A DNA stretch of 64,000 nucleotides from Phallusia mammillata (Eukaryota; Chordata; Ascidiacea; Phlebobranchia; Ascidiidae): the NCBI GenBank assembly GCA_003260075.1, contig QLIY01000010.1, positions 153,649 through 217,648 on the forward strand. The letters are read 5' to 3'. A program made the translations under genes and the position numbers. The notes beneath the pieces were generated by a model that worked only from the letters and a program-made list of their open reading frames with translations, searched no databases and had not been told where the DNA came from. Positions 12,401 to 27,180 of the stretch are shown here, one piece after another. The first letter of the stretch is position 1. Each line of letters begins with the position of its first letter.

Positions 12401-15197
12401 TTGGCAACGCAGTTGTAAAAATCGAACAATGTACAATTGATCAGGTTGTAAAGTAGTTTGTTGTTTTAAGTGCTTTAGGCGTGAATTATATCACTTTTCT
12501 ATGCTTATAGTAAGAAGATTTTTAAAAGGTTGGTAGCATTCAATGACATTAATAGCTGTAACTAATTCAGTATTGATAAAGTTATTACATTCAGTATTAC
12601 TTGGCAATGTAGCAACAAGCTAACAGCATTGACAAAGTTATTAACCAAACAATTTTAACTATACTTTAGTAAATTTCAGGATCATGTCAAACAATTAAAT
12701 CGAATTATAGTTTCACAAACAACTAATACTTCAGATAGCAAAGATTTCAGTTATATTGTGTTACTGATAACTTATAACGCTTAGACGAAAGCTTTTCTTA
12801 AAAAAAGAGCATTTCAAATTTTACAGCTATTTTGACTTGTTATCATACAATTTACAAAAAAGTACTAATGTTAAAAAAGCCAAAAACAATAAACTATTAG
12901 TTTACAAACGGTTAAACAACTACAATAATATTTGCATTTAAAATTGGTAAAAGTTGTTCCAACCTTTAAACCCTACATTAAAAGTACGATTTTAATGTTA
13001 ATTTTTTTTGGCAAATCATTTTGCATGTAGACGTGTTTTAGGCGATTCGAACATTATGGCCTGAAAGTCAGCGGCAAACAAAATCCTACCTTAGTCGCTC
13101 AGTGAATATCATTTTACCGAAAAACTTGCTTTGTTCGCGGCGAACATGGATTGTTAGCTTCAGGGTAAAAAGTTACGTAACAAAGAAAATGGTGGCCAAA
13201 GGTCGACCGATGCACGTTGACGTGTTTGATACCATATTTAAAACAAAACTAAAGCTCGTAGTTGTTATTTTAGCTGCAATTTTATTTTAATATGCATAAC
13301 AAATTTTGGTAAAGTGGCTTAATATTATTAAATTTGGGATGAGCTATATCGTAATACTTTTGATTTATATTCGCAGCTACAAAATAAAATTTAAGAAAAA
13401 AACCCAATTTTTTCAAATTTGTTTAAACGGTACAATGTTATAGTCGCTTAAAACGCACAACTAAACTTTACTGCTAGCGTATATTAAAAAATTCACTGGT
13501 TTGCACCAGCGTACCTTTAAATGTTACGTAAAAGTAGTCATACCAAATTCACACTTTAATGTATACTCACCAGTCGAATATTCTTATAAGTGTCCACAAG
13601 GTGCGCATGGAATAACAAAAACCCTTTATTGTTATGTTGTATATATATAGTTTCTTATATAGTTATGTAGGTTTTAACTTATAATACAACACTTTTGTGG
13701 TAAAACTTTACTTTTAAATTGTTTTTAGCGTAAGTAATTAGAGATAATAATTGAACTGATCGGTTAAACTGGTGCGAACTTTTGTTCACCCGTAGCATTT
13801 TAAGCAGATTTCTTTCATAACTATAAATTACTTATTTTTTCACACAATTGAAAGAAGGTGTAACTTTGTAAACATGCAATTATGGACAAAAATGAACTTT
13901 AATCCTAAATTGGCCACGTTTACTTGATGCCTGAGGCTCTGGCGTTGCGTAATGTGTTACGCAACTGTTACGTAAAGTTGAAACTTTTCAAAGTAAGACA
14001 GCCGAAATGGCCTCGTTTTTTGCTTAAATTAGCCCAGCACCGTACTTGACGCTTTCGCACGAGATCGGAATGGTAGATTGTGGCCCGACTTTTGGCCTAC
14101 TGTGCTAAGAGCGTTTGAACCATAACATTTTAAATGACAAACAGAAGGTTTTTGTGAAGTATTTATTTCAAGTTCAAACGGTTTATGTAACAATTGCTTT
14201 GTTTACGCTACAAACGTCTTGTCCAGATTACGTTGACATTTGTCTTTTTTGGCTTTAATAAAAGATGTTTAAAATTGCCACGGTTCATTGCACGACCTCT
14301 GTGTAATATTCCCGCGTTTTGAACGTATACAATGGCAATTTATTCAAGTTTCAATACTTAAACGATTAAACAATAATCCAACTAAATCGTTAGAGGTTTA
14401 CAACACAGGCCCGCGGATTTAAACATGTCATGCAAAATTTGTCCGATGTTGTGCTCACATGCAATAAGGCTACTAGTGCCTTCGTGTTCGCCTGGAATAA
14501 ATAGTGATTCCTATACTGTAGAGAATAAAAAATGATAAACTTTGGATTAGACATTTAAAGTACATTCCGCGTTTAGGCTTAATGATACGAATGGCCTTTT
14601 TCCCTGACAGTCAAAAGCGAAACTCTTGGTCTTTATAAGCGTTTTTTTCGTAAAGTAAATTAGTTATAAATATAAAACGTGTTCTGTACATGCTGCATTG
14701 CTACAACGATTACCTAGGCCAGATTTGTCGAGAATTTTTTTATCGTACCGCCATTTGACTAAAAACACGTGAATGTGTTCGATCAAACCTAATTTGTCGC
14801 TTGTGGCCACAAAGCGTCCTTTTGGTAAAGTTCACTTGAAATGACACAGAACCACCGACGAGTTACATAATGTGGTGTATGTTTCAAACCTTGCAGCATG
14901 GTTTGTTGTTCGTTTGTTTTCTTTGTCGCCTTTCTTTTTGCACAGTGTCTGTCAAGTCCAAGACTCAAATCAGTTCGTGAAAGGTTTTCATGCGTCCGAC
15001 ACCATTTCACGACATACAAAAATAGTTTTTCAACGGCATGCTGTATTCACATTTTTGTATGTCCGCTAATGGTAGGCTGAGCCAAAAACACTCAAAAGCC
15101 AAACAGGTTGAGAAATGAAAAGTATAGTTACAGAAAATGCGTCGATTTAAATTAAACACAATAGGCTACCGAAATAGTTAAACGAGCAGGCGTGCCT

Positions 15198-15198
<1 letters not shown>

Positions 15199-15282
<84 letters not shown>
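15199..15282. repeat. 84-base poly-C run
   Basis: Pure C run in intergenic DNA. No clear flanking duplication was noticed here. It is probably the same class of artefact as the other runs. Confidence 0.8.
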
Positions 15283-15283
<1 letters not shown>

Positions 15284-15943
15284 TCAGTAGTTTAAAACAT
15301 CTCAACAGATAATACGTATGTGAAGAAACAACATAACTCTTTTACCAATTGTTTATCATGTTATATCAGCAATGTACAAACACAAAATTTGCACAATAAA
15401 AGTAATGCTTGTACACATAGGCAATTTTGAATTTACTGCTCTGAAATGATTCTAAAACACCTAAATGGAGGCCAGCCTACCGAATCGTTTTTGATATGCT
15501 AAAAGATTTTTTGGGGGCATAAAATCCCCTGGCCACTTCATATTTTTATTAATACGTTTAACTTTTTGTTCCTACTTAAATAAGATGTCTGTGTGTTTTG
15601 TTCTAATTACAAATCATTGAGTACGATTGAAGAGATTTTTACAAAACGAAAATAACGAGTATGTGATAAAGTAAGCGAATGCGATCTAAACCGAATCCTA
15701 TTGTCGGTTATTTTTGACTTTTTGGATTCGAATCCTCCGCATTGGCTATTTTAAATTGCCCCGTCCCTACATGTTATTCAAGCAATACAAACGCAGCAAG
15801 CTTTGTTCCGTGTGCATTAAATTTTACTAATATAACGAAAAGATACATTTTGTCGACCATTGTGAAAACATTTTAGTGTTGTGTACAGCAAGTGGTAGTT
15901 ATATAGACTTGTATCAAAACAGTTGACATTTAGCACATTCAGT

Positions 15944-18900
15944 TCAATTAAGTTTACAAGATTCGCTGATTAAGTCATCCGCTTCTAATATTTCTCTGGC
16001 AACGACCTTCATTCCTTGGTAATATTCGCGAGCAGTTGGAAGAATGTACCGGTCCGGTAAAACAAAGCCATAACGGCCAGTGTCGCGCAGCTCAATTCCA
16101 AACGCGTACTTCACACAAAGGGATATGTGTGCCCAGTCAATGCTTCCGCCGGATACCGGATCTGTAGAATGCAGAATTGTTAATTAGACGTGTAACTGTC
16201 AGTGTATGTGTGTAACTTAGTTTGCAAGCCATAAATAATTAAATCTTACATGCCAACGCTTCAACGGTCCCATGCTTATACTTGATTTTGTTTACTTGAT
16301 AAATAGCTTTCACAGCTTTCCTTGCAACGCGTTCCTGTAAAAATACAAGTTTGTTCCAAATGCCACTAAGTTAAACAAATGTTTGCAAAGTATATGCATG
16401 CCGCTGGGCATTTTTTTTTCTAATCAAGCTTTTGATTGTACACAACACACTGTTATGTCACTAACAAACGCAAAATGTAAGTATGGGGTTCGATTTCAAC
16501 CGTAATCAACTTATAAGGCAACTTTTACATTAAGATTTAAAATTGGGCATTTCTACAAGTACTTCTATGCAAGTCCCAACTACCAGATCAAAGTGGTCGA
16601 GGCTTTGGTTTGATTGAAATCCGTACGGATACAACCAGTACTGGGCATAAGAATGAAGTGAAATAAAAGCAGCCAGGGGAATAGTTTTCAGATATGCCGA
16701 AACCGTGTTGGATTCTGATTCGGAAAAAGCCCGCGTTCCTCGATAAACCCCCGAACATACAAAGTTGCTTGTCTTCCCTTCTGCGAATCAAAGAAAAAAC
16801 GTTTACACATAGTTTTTTGTCTTTTTATAAATATGATTTATTGTTGCTTGCCGCGCAGGGTAAGAATTTTAGGTTAAAATTGTGATTTAATACCTAAAAC
16901 TTTTGGTGCATAAGAAAGTGCAACACTTGACATTAAATTTGAAAGTAAATGGGTGACACAACAAGAAATTGTTTAACTTTAATAACGCATTACATTTTGG
17001 GTGCAATGTGACAAAACTGACGTGTTTTGAAAACAACAAAAATTGTATCCAAATCAAATCCACTGTAAACGCAAAGTAAAAAAAGTACATCATAAACATA
17101 TGAGGTTAAGAAATTATTAAGTAATTTTGACCACCTGCAAGATTGGGAGTATCAAAATTTCTGTTGAGGTCAACTCCACGACAATGTCCCAGACCCCCAC
17201 TTCGTGATTTTCTCCACATTCTTTCCTAAAGTATAAAAAATGTTTGTCAACAAAACGTCAAATTAAAATTTTGTCGCTAAATTCCGTTATTTGACCAAAA
17301 CCTATCAATAAATAAAAAACTATTGTTTGTCTTATAATAGTGGTATATTTTTAAAACATTACACTTTGTTGCATTAACGCTTTATACTTTACCGTTGTCC
17401 ACGTGTAAATGTATCCATCCACATTCCAAACTGGTAAAAACATCCAGTCCATTTCGTTCAAAAACGTCGTCACTTCCGGGTCGCCTTGACGGTACTGACG
17501 TACCATCCTGTTAGCAACCCACAACAAGGTCGCGCCAGTGATCCATTCACGAGCGTGAATAAGCGAGTCTTGCCAAAAAACTGGTTTAGTCGCATTTGAT
17601 CTAATCCCAATCTGAAATAGGTAGCGTTTTATACGGTTAACCCATTAAAGATGCCCAGGTAAAGACAAAAACACATGAACTATCATAATCTTTAAATAAA
17701 AATTTAAATGCAAATCTTCACATAAAGTTTTAATAATAAATATTATATTCACTAAAAGTGCATTGTATAAAGCGTTATTTCCTTAATGGCCGGTAATGAT
17801 GCCTTAGTAATAAATTATCATTTCAAGCAAAAACTGAGACGATCCCGCACATATACTAGTTCGTAACGACAGAGAATATTGGAACAGAGTTGTAAATCAC
17901 ACGCTGTATTTAAAAAAAAAAAAAAAGCAAAAAATTATCGACAATTTAATCAAGCCGACGCCGCCAAACTATTCGGTCCTCCTATCTGTCAGTACGTGAC
18001 CCATACATACCGTTATCATCCACGTTCACCGTTTTTCGTTAGAGTTTTTTGTTGTAGATAGTGACGATAATATCCAAAGCAATTTACGTTGATTAACATG
18101 AAACGATTAGTTTAAGGTTCTATTACGGTATTTGCTGTTTCCTCAATCGTAATTACATAATAAAATGATGGCTTTACCATTCAGCTAATTTTACAAGCGT
18201 GCCCTCTAACGTGTCGGCATTTACCTTTGCACACAGGCAAAGTCGTAAGATGCGTACCCAAAGCAGCTTGACCCGACAGAATCCGAACAAATTTGACAAA
18301 TAAGGGGTGCAGACAATAGTCCGCACAGCTCGATAAGTTGAAAAGAGAATAATGTAAACCTTACAAAAATCGCACCCAACCGTTCACACTCAACTACCGT
18401 TTGTGGTGCGTTCTGAAGTCCAGTACCTTTATTGTAGTGATTGGGGGTTTTCTTTACGAGAAGTTTTTCCCAACGATTAAAAACAATAAACAAACACATT
18501 AACTTATGTTTTGTCATGTTGTATATGTATACGCTATAGGAGGTTGACTCAAACATAACCTACCTTCAATGCCCAAATTCGTCTGCCGTGGCTTGTAGTT
18601 CCGACTTGATGCATTGAAACAACATCATTATTAGTCCGCGAAAATGTTGTCATCCAACGCAAAATCTAAACTCGTACATAAGAAATGTTTGTGTATGCTT
18701 ACGGTCAAAATATGTAAATGAGAAAATACCTTTGAGTAAACATTATATCTGTCAAGCCTCATAATACGAGGATTTCTTCTGCGGCGATTTTGCTTCGGCG
18801 AAGCATTTTCATCAATCAAGTTTTGCACATCGGATATCCACACGCGATAACTTATACCAAGTTTGTGTAAAGTTTCTTTGTATTCATCCTTATGTTGAGG

Positions 18901-19901
18901 ATTTACCATTACATCGAAATGTCGAGACCGTAATGATGGGTATTTCCAAACATCAACCTGATATGAATAAATACCCTAGATTGATAAACTCTTGTACATC
19001 ATCAGCTTGGTTTCAACTAGAGATGTACCGAATATTCGGTTTGCCGAATTTATTCGGCCGAATCGGCCACTTTTGCAAAGATTCGGTTTCGGCCGAATAA
19101 TTTATTGCGATTCGGCCGAAACCGAATCTTTTACGAACACCCCTTTAAAGCGTTAAACGTGTCCTTTCTGCTTAGTAACAACGAAAATCGCGTCAATCAT
19201 TATATTTTTTAACACATTGACGCCTTTCCCACTGCAGACAAAAAAACAGTATTTCATTGTCGGGTCGGCAATCATGCTTGAGGCAATGTTAAACCCCACA
19301 GAACTAAAATAGGGACTAAATACAACCATTCTGCCCGAATTGCCTGGTAGATAAACATCTGTTTTCATGTCAAACGCCTTGTATACGACTTTGCGTGACG
19401 TCATAAATGATTTGGTTGATTCGGCCGAATTTATTCGGCAAAACCGCCGAATATTCGGTTTCGGCCGAAATTTCGCCGATTCGGTACATCACTAGTTTCA
19501 ACCCGATTTTCATTTTCACCGACACAGCAATTGGAATTGGTTAGCACTATCACCTAAACTTTAGCTATCGACCGTTAGTTGTTAAATTTTTAATCAACAA
19601 AAACGTTAACTGAGGTGTATGTCCTTTCAAGTTACAGTTTTCATAGAACCATACCCATTCACTGTTCAGCAAGTAATCCACAAAAGATTGATCCAAGTCG
19701 CTCGGAACTGCAAACTTTAAAACTTCATACCTGATTTAAAGGACAAACTGAAGCTTTATCTGTCCACAAATATTAAAGAATGCACAGTCCCACATACCCT
19801 CTGTATGACTTTCGTTTGTTCGACAAACGTGCAAATCCATTCGATGCCAAAACAACAAACGCAAGCAAACGCAAAAAGCAACCAGGCTTGATGAAAGACA
19901 T
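15944..19901 (-). CDS. Secreted zinc carboxypeptidase, M14A (carboxypeptidase A-like)
   Basis: Nine exons on the minus strand, in order: 19901-19798, 19730-19655, 18957-18730, 18665-18564, 17611-17393, 17225-17135, 16780-16584, 16334-16250 and 16161-15944. They join in frame to 439 residues. The start gives a signal peptide (basic residues, then RLLAFVVLASNGFA). Exons 2-3 encode the activation propeptide, with a basic NRRRRNPR stretch where activation cleavage would be expected. Catalytic residues of the family are all visible: zinc ligands in HAREW (H69, E72) and SLHSY (H196), R127 in ERMWRK, N144-R145 in DLNRNF, E270 in ELRDTG. Tyr248 is rebuilt across the last intron (T|AT). The S1' position 255 is Ile (GGSIDW), which suggests A-type preference for hydrophobic C-terminal residues. 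An hAT element lies in intron 2. Likely a digestive or extracellular enzyme. Confidence 0.95.
19018..19494. mobile_element. Non-autonomous hAT element, 477 bp, TSD gtttcaac
   Basis: Terminal inverted repeats read TAGAGATGTACCGAAT and, on the reverse strand, TAGTGATGTACCGAAT. They are flanked by a perfect 8-bp duplication gtttcaac (19010-19017 and 19495-19502). Subterminal regions are full of ATTCGGC/GCCGAAT motifs. It sits in carboxypeptidase intron 2. The TSD fits the Ac-type nTnnnnAn pattern. No transposase frame is evident. Confidence 0.92.
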
Positions 19902-20682
19902 TGAAACTGCTCAACCAAATTTTATTCTCCGCTGCTAGTTCTGAAACCTTTTCTACAGAGGAATAGTTTGTCGTGTAGCTACAGCCTGCAAACTCCAAAT
20001 GAATATAACAACGCAATTTATTCCCTTTTGGTAACCGCGCTTGGCAGGGAGAAATTCTACGTACCACTTAAATGAGGCGTAAAGTTTTAGTTGTGCATCA
20101 GTTGTTTAGAGACAAAAATTGGTACAAATGAGAGGGCAGACCACACAAGACGAAAACAGGTGATGGAAGTCTAAGTGAATCCTTTTGACCCGACTCCAGG
20201 TGCACTGTTGCGCTGGGCGAAGCACAAATATTGGTGTATTTTATCCTAAACTGTTCCAACTATGCTGCTGGTTTCCGAAAGGTTTTGCGTTTGGGGTCAG
20301 CCAAATGACATCAGCAGAAATGCCATAAAACGTCTAGTATTTCGAAAAAAGTGCATTAAGCACCAGAACTTTACATTTTCGCACAGCCTCTTGTCATTAC
20401 GCAAGGTATAGTTAGTAAACAAGCTTAATTTTTCTGTCAGTTCAAAAAGCAACAGCACTGTCTGCAAATAAATGCACACACAAAAATTGTTTGACAAAAA
20501 TTTGGAAACGCCCAAATGAAATTACTCACAAGGGGTCCGAGAGGCAAAACAATCAAGTGTTTGTAAAGCAAGAACTATCAGACTTCTATCAGAAACCGAG
20601 AAAAAATGAAAACAAAATGAAGTTTTTATAATTTATTTTCGAGACAAAAACAAAGACAATATGTTGAAAAGAAAATGAATTT
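19902..20682. other. Intergenic region between carboxypeptidase and NDUFS6
   Basis: This should contain the carboxypeptidase promoter and the NDUFS6 3' end, both transcribed leftward. I saw no coding exon and no clear promoter motif that I would defend. Confidence 0.5.
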
Positions 20683-22561
<1,879 letters not shown>

Positions 22562-22992
22562 TACTTTTCTGTTAAAGTATCACAAACCTGCAGGTTAACG
22601 TACAAAGTAAAAATTACAAACAAAGTTGTAAGTAAACTAGAACCTTTGCATAAATCCGTTAGACGGCGCAAAGCTATCAAACAATCCATACTGTGACCTG
22701 ACATAAAAACTTAATCCACATACAGACATAAAAAAAAAAACTTAATCGGGATTCGTCCCCGGGAGTGTCCTGGGTTCGAACCCCGTGAAAAAAAAAANCG
22801 ATGATTGACGTATAACTCGACCTGTTAAGGTCAGACATTTTCTCCGTAACATTACTTTTCTGTTAAAGTATCACAAACCTGCAGGTTAACGTACAAAGTA
22901 AAAATTACAAACAAAGTTGTAAGTAAACTAGAACCTTTGCATAAATCCGTTAGACGGCGCAAAGCTATCAAACAATCCATACTGTGACCTGT

Positions 22993-23746
22993 TATTAATT
23001 TAGAACTGCAGATCGGGGGCCAGCCCAAGCTCAGTGTTAGTAGCTCTACCCTGCAGATCAGAGCTTCTCAACCTTTTACGTTACCGTCGACTTTTCACAT
23101 ATTTTGGAAAAAAAAAATTTTTGCCCAGACATAAAATCTGAACAGAAACAAATAAATGGATTGTGCGAATAAACTGCCTACCGTCAAGTAGTCCAACCAA
23201 TCTTACAAAAGAAACTTACATTGTTTGGCTTTTTAAAACCATCAATACTTTAATTAAAATAATTTTATAATAATCAACTAATGAAAGCCTAAAGTATTGC
23301 GCAGTGTGTGATCCCATTCTTTTTGGAGTTTGATAAGGCCGTGTAGATCATTTCTAGAAACTAAATTAAACAAAGGGCCGTAACAGCGGTTTAAAAAACA
23401 TAAACTTATTCGATCCTTTCGCCTGAACCTGACAAAACCCGTACGTAAAGATGTATTTTCCCCCTAAAAACAGTAACCGAACCATCATGATGTGAAGATA
23501 TTAAAACTGTTTTGAAATAAATAAACAAGGTATTGTCGGAGAAACCTGTAAATTTCCACTTTCATAAGGAAGAAACATTTACAATGATACGAATGACAAA
23601 GTTTTCTTAAATAGCAATACGTAAAAAAGTTAATGCTTTGATTTTTATGTTTCTGCTTAAAACATGGTCACGGTTGTTAGGACATTTTTGCATAATTGTG
23701 CTGCTTTAAACTGTTGTTGTTACGAACGCTTGAGCAATGTCTTTGC
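22993..23746. other. Intergenic, possible hAT remnant
   Basis: No exon recognised. Near 23063 the text 'cagagcttctcaacctttta' resembles the hAT termini in this window, but I found no matching far end. Confidence 0.4.
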
Positions 23747-23982
23747 GGTCACGTCTAAAACTGCGGGCCCACTTGGATCACTTGGCCCGCTTGGCCCAGC
23801 ACTTCATGCAATTGAAAAACTGCGGGCCCACTATATCCAGTGCTTGTCGCGTCTCTCGCAAGTATAAAAACTGCGGGCCCGCTATATCCAGTGCTTGTCG
23901 CGTCTCTCGCAGGGAAAACGGGCCAAAGGCTGGGCCAAGCGGGCCAAGTGGGCCAAGCGGGCCCGCAGTTTTAGACGTGACC
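23747..23982. mobile_element. Small element with 24-bp perfect TIRs and internal repeats
   Basis: The two ends (23747-23770 and 23959-23982) are perfect inverted repeats beginning GGTCACGTCTAAAACTGCGG. Inside, a unit of about 48 bp starting AAAACTGCGGGCCC is repeated directly (about 23816-23865 and 23867-23914), so the tip motif occurs several times. It contains many GGGCC/GGCCC words. It lies about 160 bp upstream of the IFT27 first visible exon. No convincing target duplication was found. Confidence 0.8.
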
Positions 23983-24175
23983 CATGTTTTTGGTTTTATT
24001 TTCATTGATTCATTCTGGTGCTTCTCCTTTATTGGCCCAACAACATTGGGAAAAACTACATAATATTATGTGATGTTATACAATTTAAAATTAATTTGAT
24101 TATTACTTCAAAGAAAACAGACAACATTTCATTTTGCAGGCTGCTGAGTGTGTTTGTGGAAACTCGTTTGTAAAT

Positions 24176-26335
24176 ATGGTTGTTCTTCATGGAAAATGTG
24201 TTGTAGTTGGTAAGTGTCATCATATTCAGACCATATATTGTATCTATATAGCAGTTGTATCATGTTCAACAACTTAGGTGAACCCACTGTTGGAAAGAGT
24301 GCAGTTTCTCAATCTTTTTCTGCAGATGGTACAGCTTTTCCCAAAAACTACACCATGGTAAGGACAAATTAGTAACATCGCAAAATAGTGTTGTTGCCTT
24401 TGAGGGAATTGGTTGTTAATTTTTTTTTAGACAATTGGAGTTGAATTATCTCAGAAAAATTTGCAAGTTGGTGAAAATGCTCAAGACCTTGTGGTAAGCA
24501 AATTTTTAGAAAGAGCTGACTCATCATGCAAAGTAATTAAACTTTAAAACATATCAAAAGATTTGTTATTGAACAGAATCTATTCATTTTTGATTCATCT
24601 GGAAAAGAGGTATTCTCAGATCTTTCTGAACCTTGTTGGGAAAAATTAAGCATGTTTGCTGTTGTGTTTGATGTAACCAATTCCAAGTCATTTACCAGTT
24701 GTCAAAGGTGGCTGAAGAAATTAAAGAAGTACTTTGAACCAAGCAAGTCCATTCCAGGTATTGACAAGTTCTTTTAGTTTAACATGAGTACAGGATTGTA
24801 AAAATGGAAGGCAACAGATATTTTTTACCCAAAGCTTGCTAAGTCACAGTTGACAAATCTAAATTCATTTACATATTCTATCGATGGCTTTACTGTTTAA
24901 AGTCTTTTTTGCCCATCTATACCAGGGGTCCGCAAATACTTTTTGGCGCGACCCTAAAAAAATTGTTCTAAATTCTCGCGACCCAAGCATTTTGCAAAAT
25001 TGCTTTAAATTCTCGCAACACAAGCATCAAGTTTGTGAAAAATACTAAGCAACTAAATATCAATGTTAAGACTGATATTATGCTATTGTCAGTTGCTATT
25101 TTCACATAAAACTGTAGGTAAACAAACTTATATATTCTAAGAAATGAGAACTGTGGGTCCTGTGTCGAGAACACAGCTAATCAGAAAAAAAACATGCTTA
25201 CATAGGTGCGCTTAACTTTTTCTTTTGTTACATATACTATATGTCATAGTTACATAGTCATACGTAACAATGCAATAACGATTAAAAGGTTGAAAAAAGT
25301 CTAAATTCAATAATACTGTAGATGCGATGCTTCTATTAATGGGAAATTTAAAATATTTCGCGACCCAGACTGGAAGGTCTCGCGACCCACTATTTGCGGA
25401 CCCCTGATCTATACAACTCTTTGTTACTAAACTTTTGATGGGTACTGTCGCTAAACTTTAATATTATACAGGAGTTTTAATTGGAAACAAAACAGATTTA
25501 GAAGCGCGTCGCAAAATATCTGCTGAAGATGCCACAAACTTTGCACAGGAACATAGTTTAACATATTTTGAATGTTCCGCGGTAAGTTCAGGTTTCAATT
25601 ATTAAGCTTATCCACAAATCAATATTGAAGAATAAATTAGATGTAATCAAGAGTAAGTAACCTTTTAACAATGTAGTAAAGAAGATTTTCTACCACTATT
25701 GAATCTTTTACACAGCAAAAGTCCAGTGCAAGTTTAAAAATAGTAAAACACTCACTTGTGACTTATTACCAACTAGTTTAGTGTTAACAATTTTTTCAAA
25801 AAAAAATCATTATTGTTTTGGGGGTGTCATTTGTCAATTTGCCAAGCTCAGCTGGTTTGGATACTTTCATAACAGCAAAAAAATATGATTCCCAAAATAA
25901 TTTAAATATTTTTTTCATCGTCAAATCATCCTGACAATATAAAGACTCTGAAACCGTCTTGTGATGTGCCTATTGATCATGTGCTTTCTACCAAACATCT
26001 ACTTTATACCTTAACTAATAGGTCAGCATTTTGGCCACTTACGAATATGTGTGCAAGCTTGCGTTGCAACAGCTGTCATCTTTGTCAAGGTGAAAACTAA
26101 AACTGTAGCTTTAAATAACCCAACCCAACCTCATCAAAACTTTTTATCAAAAGTTGTAAAAACAACAAACAGATAAATATATAATTTGCATGTTTTGAAT
26201 GAAGTTCTAATTTGATTGTTTTCTTTATTATCACAGAAAGACTACGTTGGAATTGATGCACCATTCAGGCATTTGGCCCAAAAGTTTTTGGATTTACATC
26301 AGGAGTCGAATGATTTGGTTCAGCAGTTTGAGTAA
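24176..26335 (+). CDS. IFT27: Intraflagellar transport protein 27 (Rab-like GTPase)
   Basis: Six exons: 24176-24209, 24278-24357, 24431-24493, 24577-24757, 25472-25581 and 26237-26335. They join to 188 residues, close to the vertebrate length of 186. The exon holding the ATG begins after an acceptor at 24139, so a 5' non-coding exon or trans-spliced leader is likely. The P-loop reads GEPTVGKS (spliced G|GT), switch II lies near LFIFDSSGKEVF, and the guanine-recognition motif is GNKTDL. ECSA precedes the last exon. The vertebrate protein has similarly divergent switch residues (FDSAGKELF). No C-terminal prenylation cysteine is present, as in IFT27. With IFT25 it forms the IFT-B1 subcomplex needed for ciliary export of the BBSome and signalling cargo. 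An hAT element occupies intron 4. Confidence 0.95.
24923..25406. mobile_element. Non-autonomous hAT element, 484 bp, TSD atctatac
   Basis: The left end CAGGGGTCCGCAAATA is matched perfectly by the inverted right end. The 8-bp duplication atctatac flanks both sides (24915-24922 and 25407-25414). It lies in IFT27 intron 4. The target has a central TA. No transposase frame. Confidence 0.95.
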
Positions 26336-27180
26336 TTTTTTTAGTTTTGTCCTTTACGTTATATATGTATACAAATTTATATATATGTGGTACAAATGTT
26401 TTGCACATTGGGAGTGCTGATTTTGGCATTCAAGTTTTTGATACCTATGATGCTATACTTTGGCATGCAAAATCCACTGTGACAATGGTTAAGCTTACAC
26501 CAAAGTTAAACAACCTAAGTTTTGTCTTTCAGATAGATGATATGATACTTATTTTAAATCACAAGTTCGGGAAATGTTTATTTCCAGGCTAAAATCAGTG
26601 TTGACAGTGTTGTAAAAACAAATTAATTTCGCTAAAAAGCATCTTCAGTGTCTAATTCAAATAGATTCTATTTGTGATTTATAAAATGAAAGGTGGAAAT
26701 CGTTGCGACAATGGCAATAGAATAGGGAAAGATTCCCAGAATAAATTTACTAGGATTTGATACTTATTTTAAATGATATTTTGACATGTCGAAGTGCACA
26801 GCTTCTTTATCTGTATAAATTTCCAATTTTTGTTTTGTTTAAATTTAAATGCAATGAAACTTGTTTACTGCAAAACTTGTCTGCTGCATCTATTGACAAG
26901 CAAATGACATGTCAGTAATACAGTACAAACCTTTTTTTAAATGTCCACTGCTGTTTTGTTTCTCGTTTTGCTATCCTGTTTCATTCTAATTACTCTTACC
27001 TGTGAGAGTAATCCGTCCTACAGTGAATACCCTACTAAACATAGATTACCAGTGCTTAATTGCAGTAAAGTTGCAGTGTTTTTGCTGCATTTAAACCACA
27101 ACGTGGACAGTTCTCAAAATTTTGTTTATTTATGCATTTACATTTATTCAGTATCACAAAAAAACGCTATGTGGAAATGT
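26336..27180. other. Convergent 3' region between IFT27 and CIMIP2
   Basis: Holds the 3' ends of two genes that meet tail to tail. A + strand frame at 26941-27276 encodes a hydrophobic start, but it overlaps the antisense CIMIP2 exon and shows no family signature. Confidence 0.5.

Larger units (their letters stand above)
7853..15943. other. 8 kb region with no recognisable gene
   Basis: This lies between the 3' ends of FIG4 (+) and the carboxypeptidase (-), which converge. I see only short reading frames on either strand and no exon chain with a family signature. It holds a duplicated block with poly-C at 9250-9490 and an 84-base poly-C run at 15199-15282. No tRNA or other RNA gene was recognised. 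Confidence 0.6.

Noticed and set aside
14789-15080. Overlapping short frames on both strands
   Set aside because: Mutual overlap, no splice context and no recognisable domain.
19153-19404. 83-codon frame inside the carboxypeptidase intron
   Set aside because: It lies inside the hAT element and shows no transposase motif.
22742-22797. tRNA-like text with GGTTCGAACCCC
   Set aside because: Only a T-arm-like piece is present, between A-runs in the filler of an assembly duplication. No cloverleaf can be formed.
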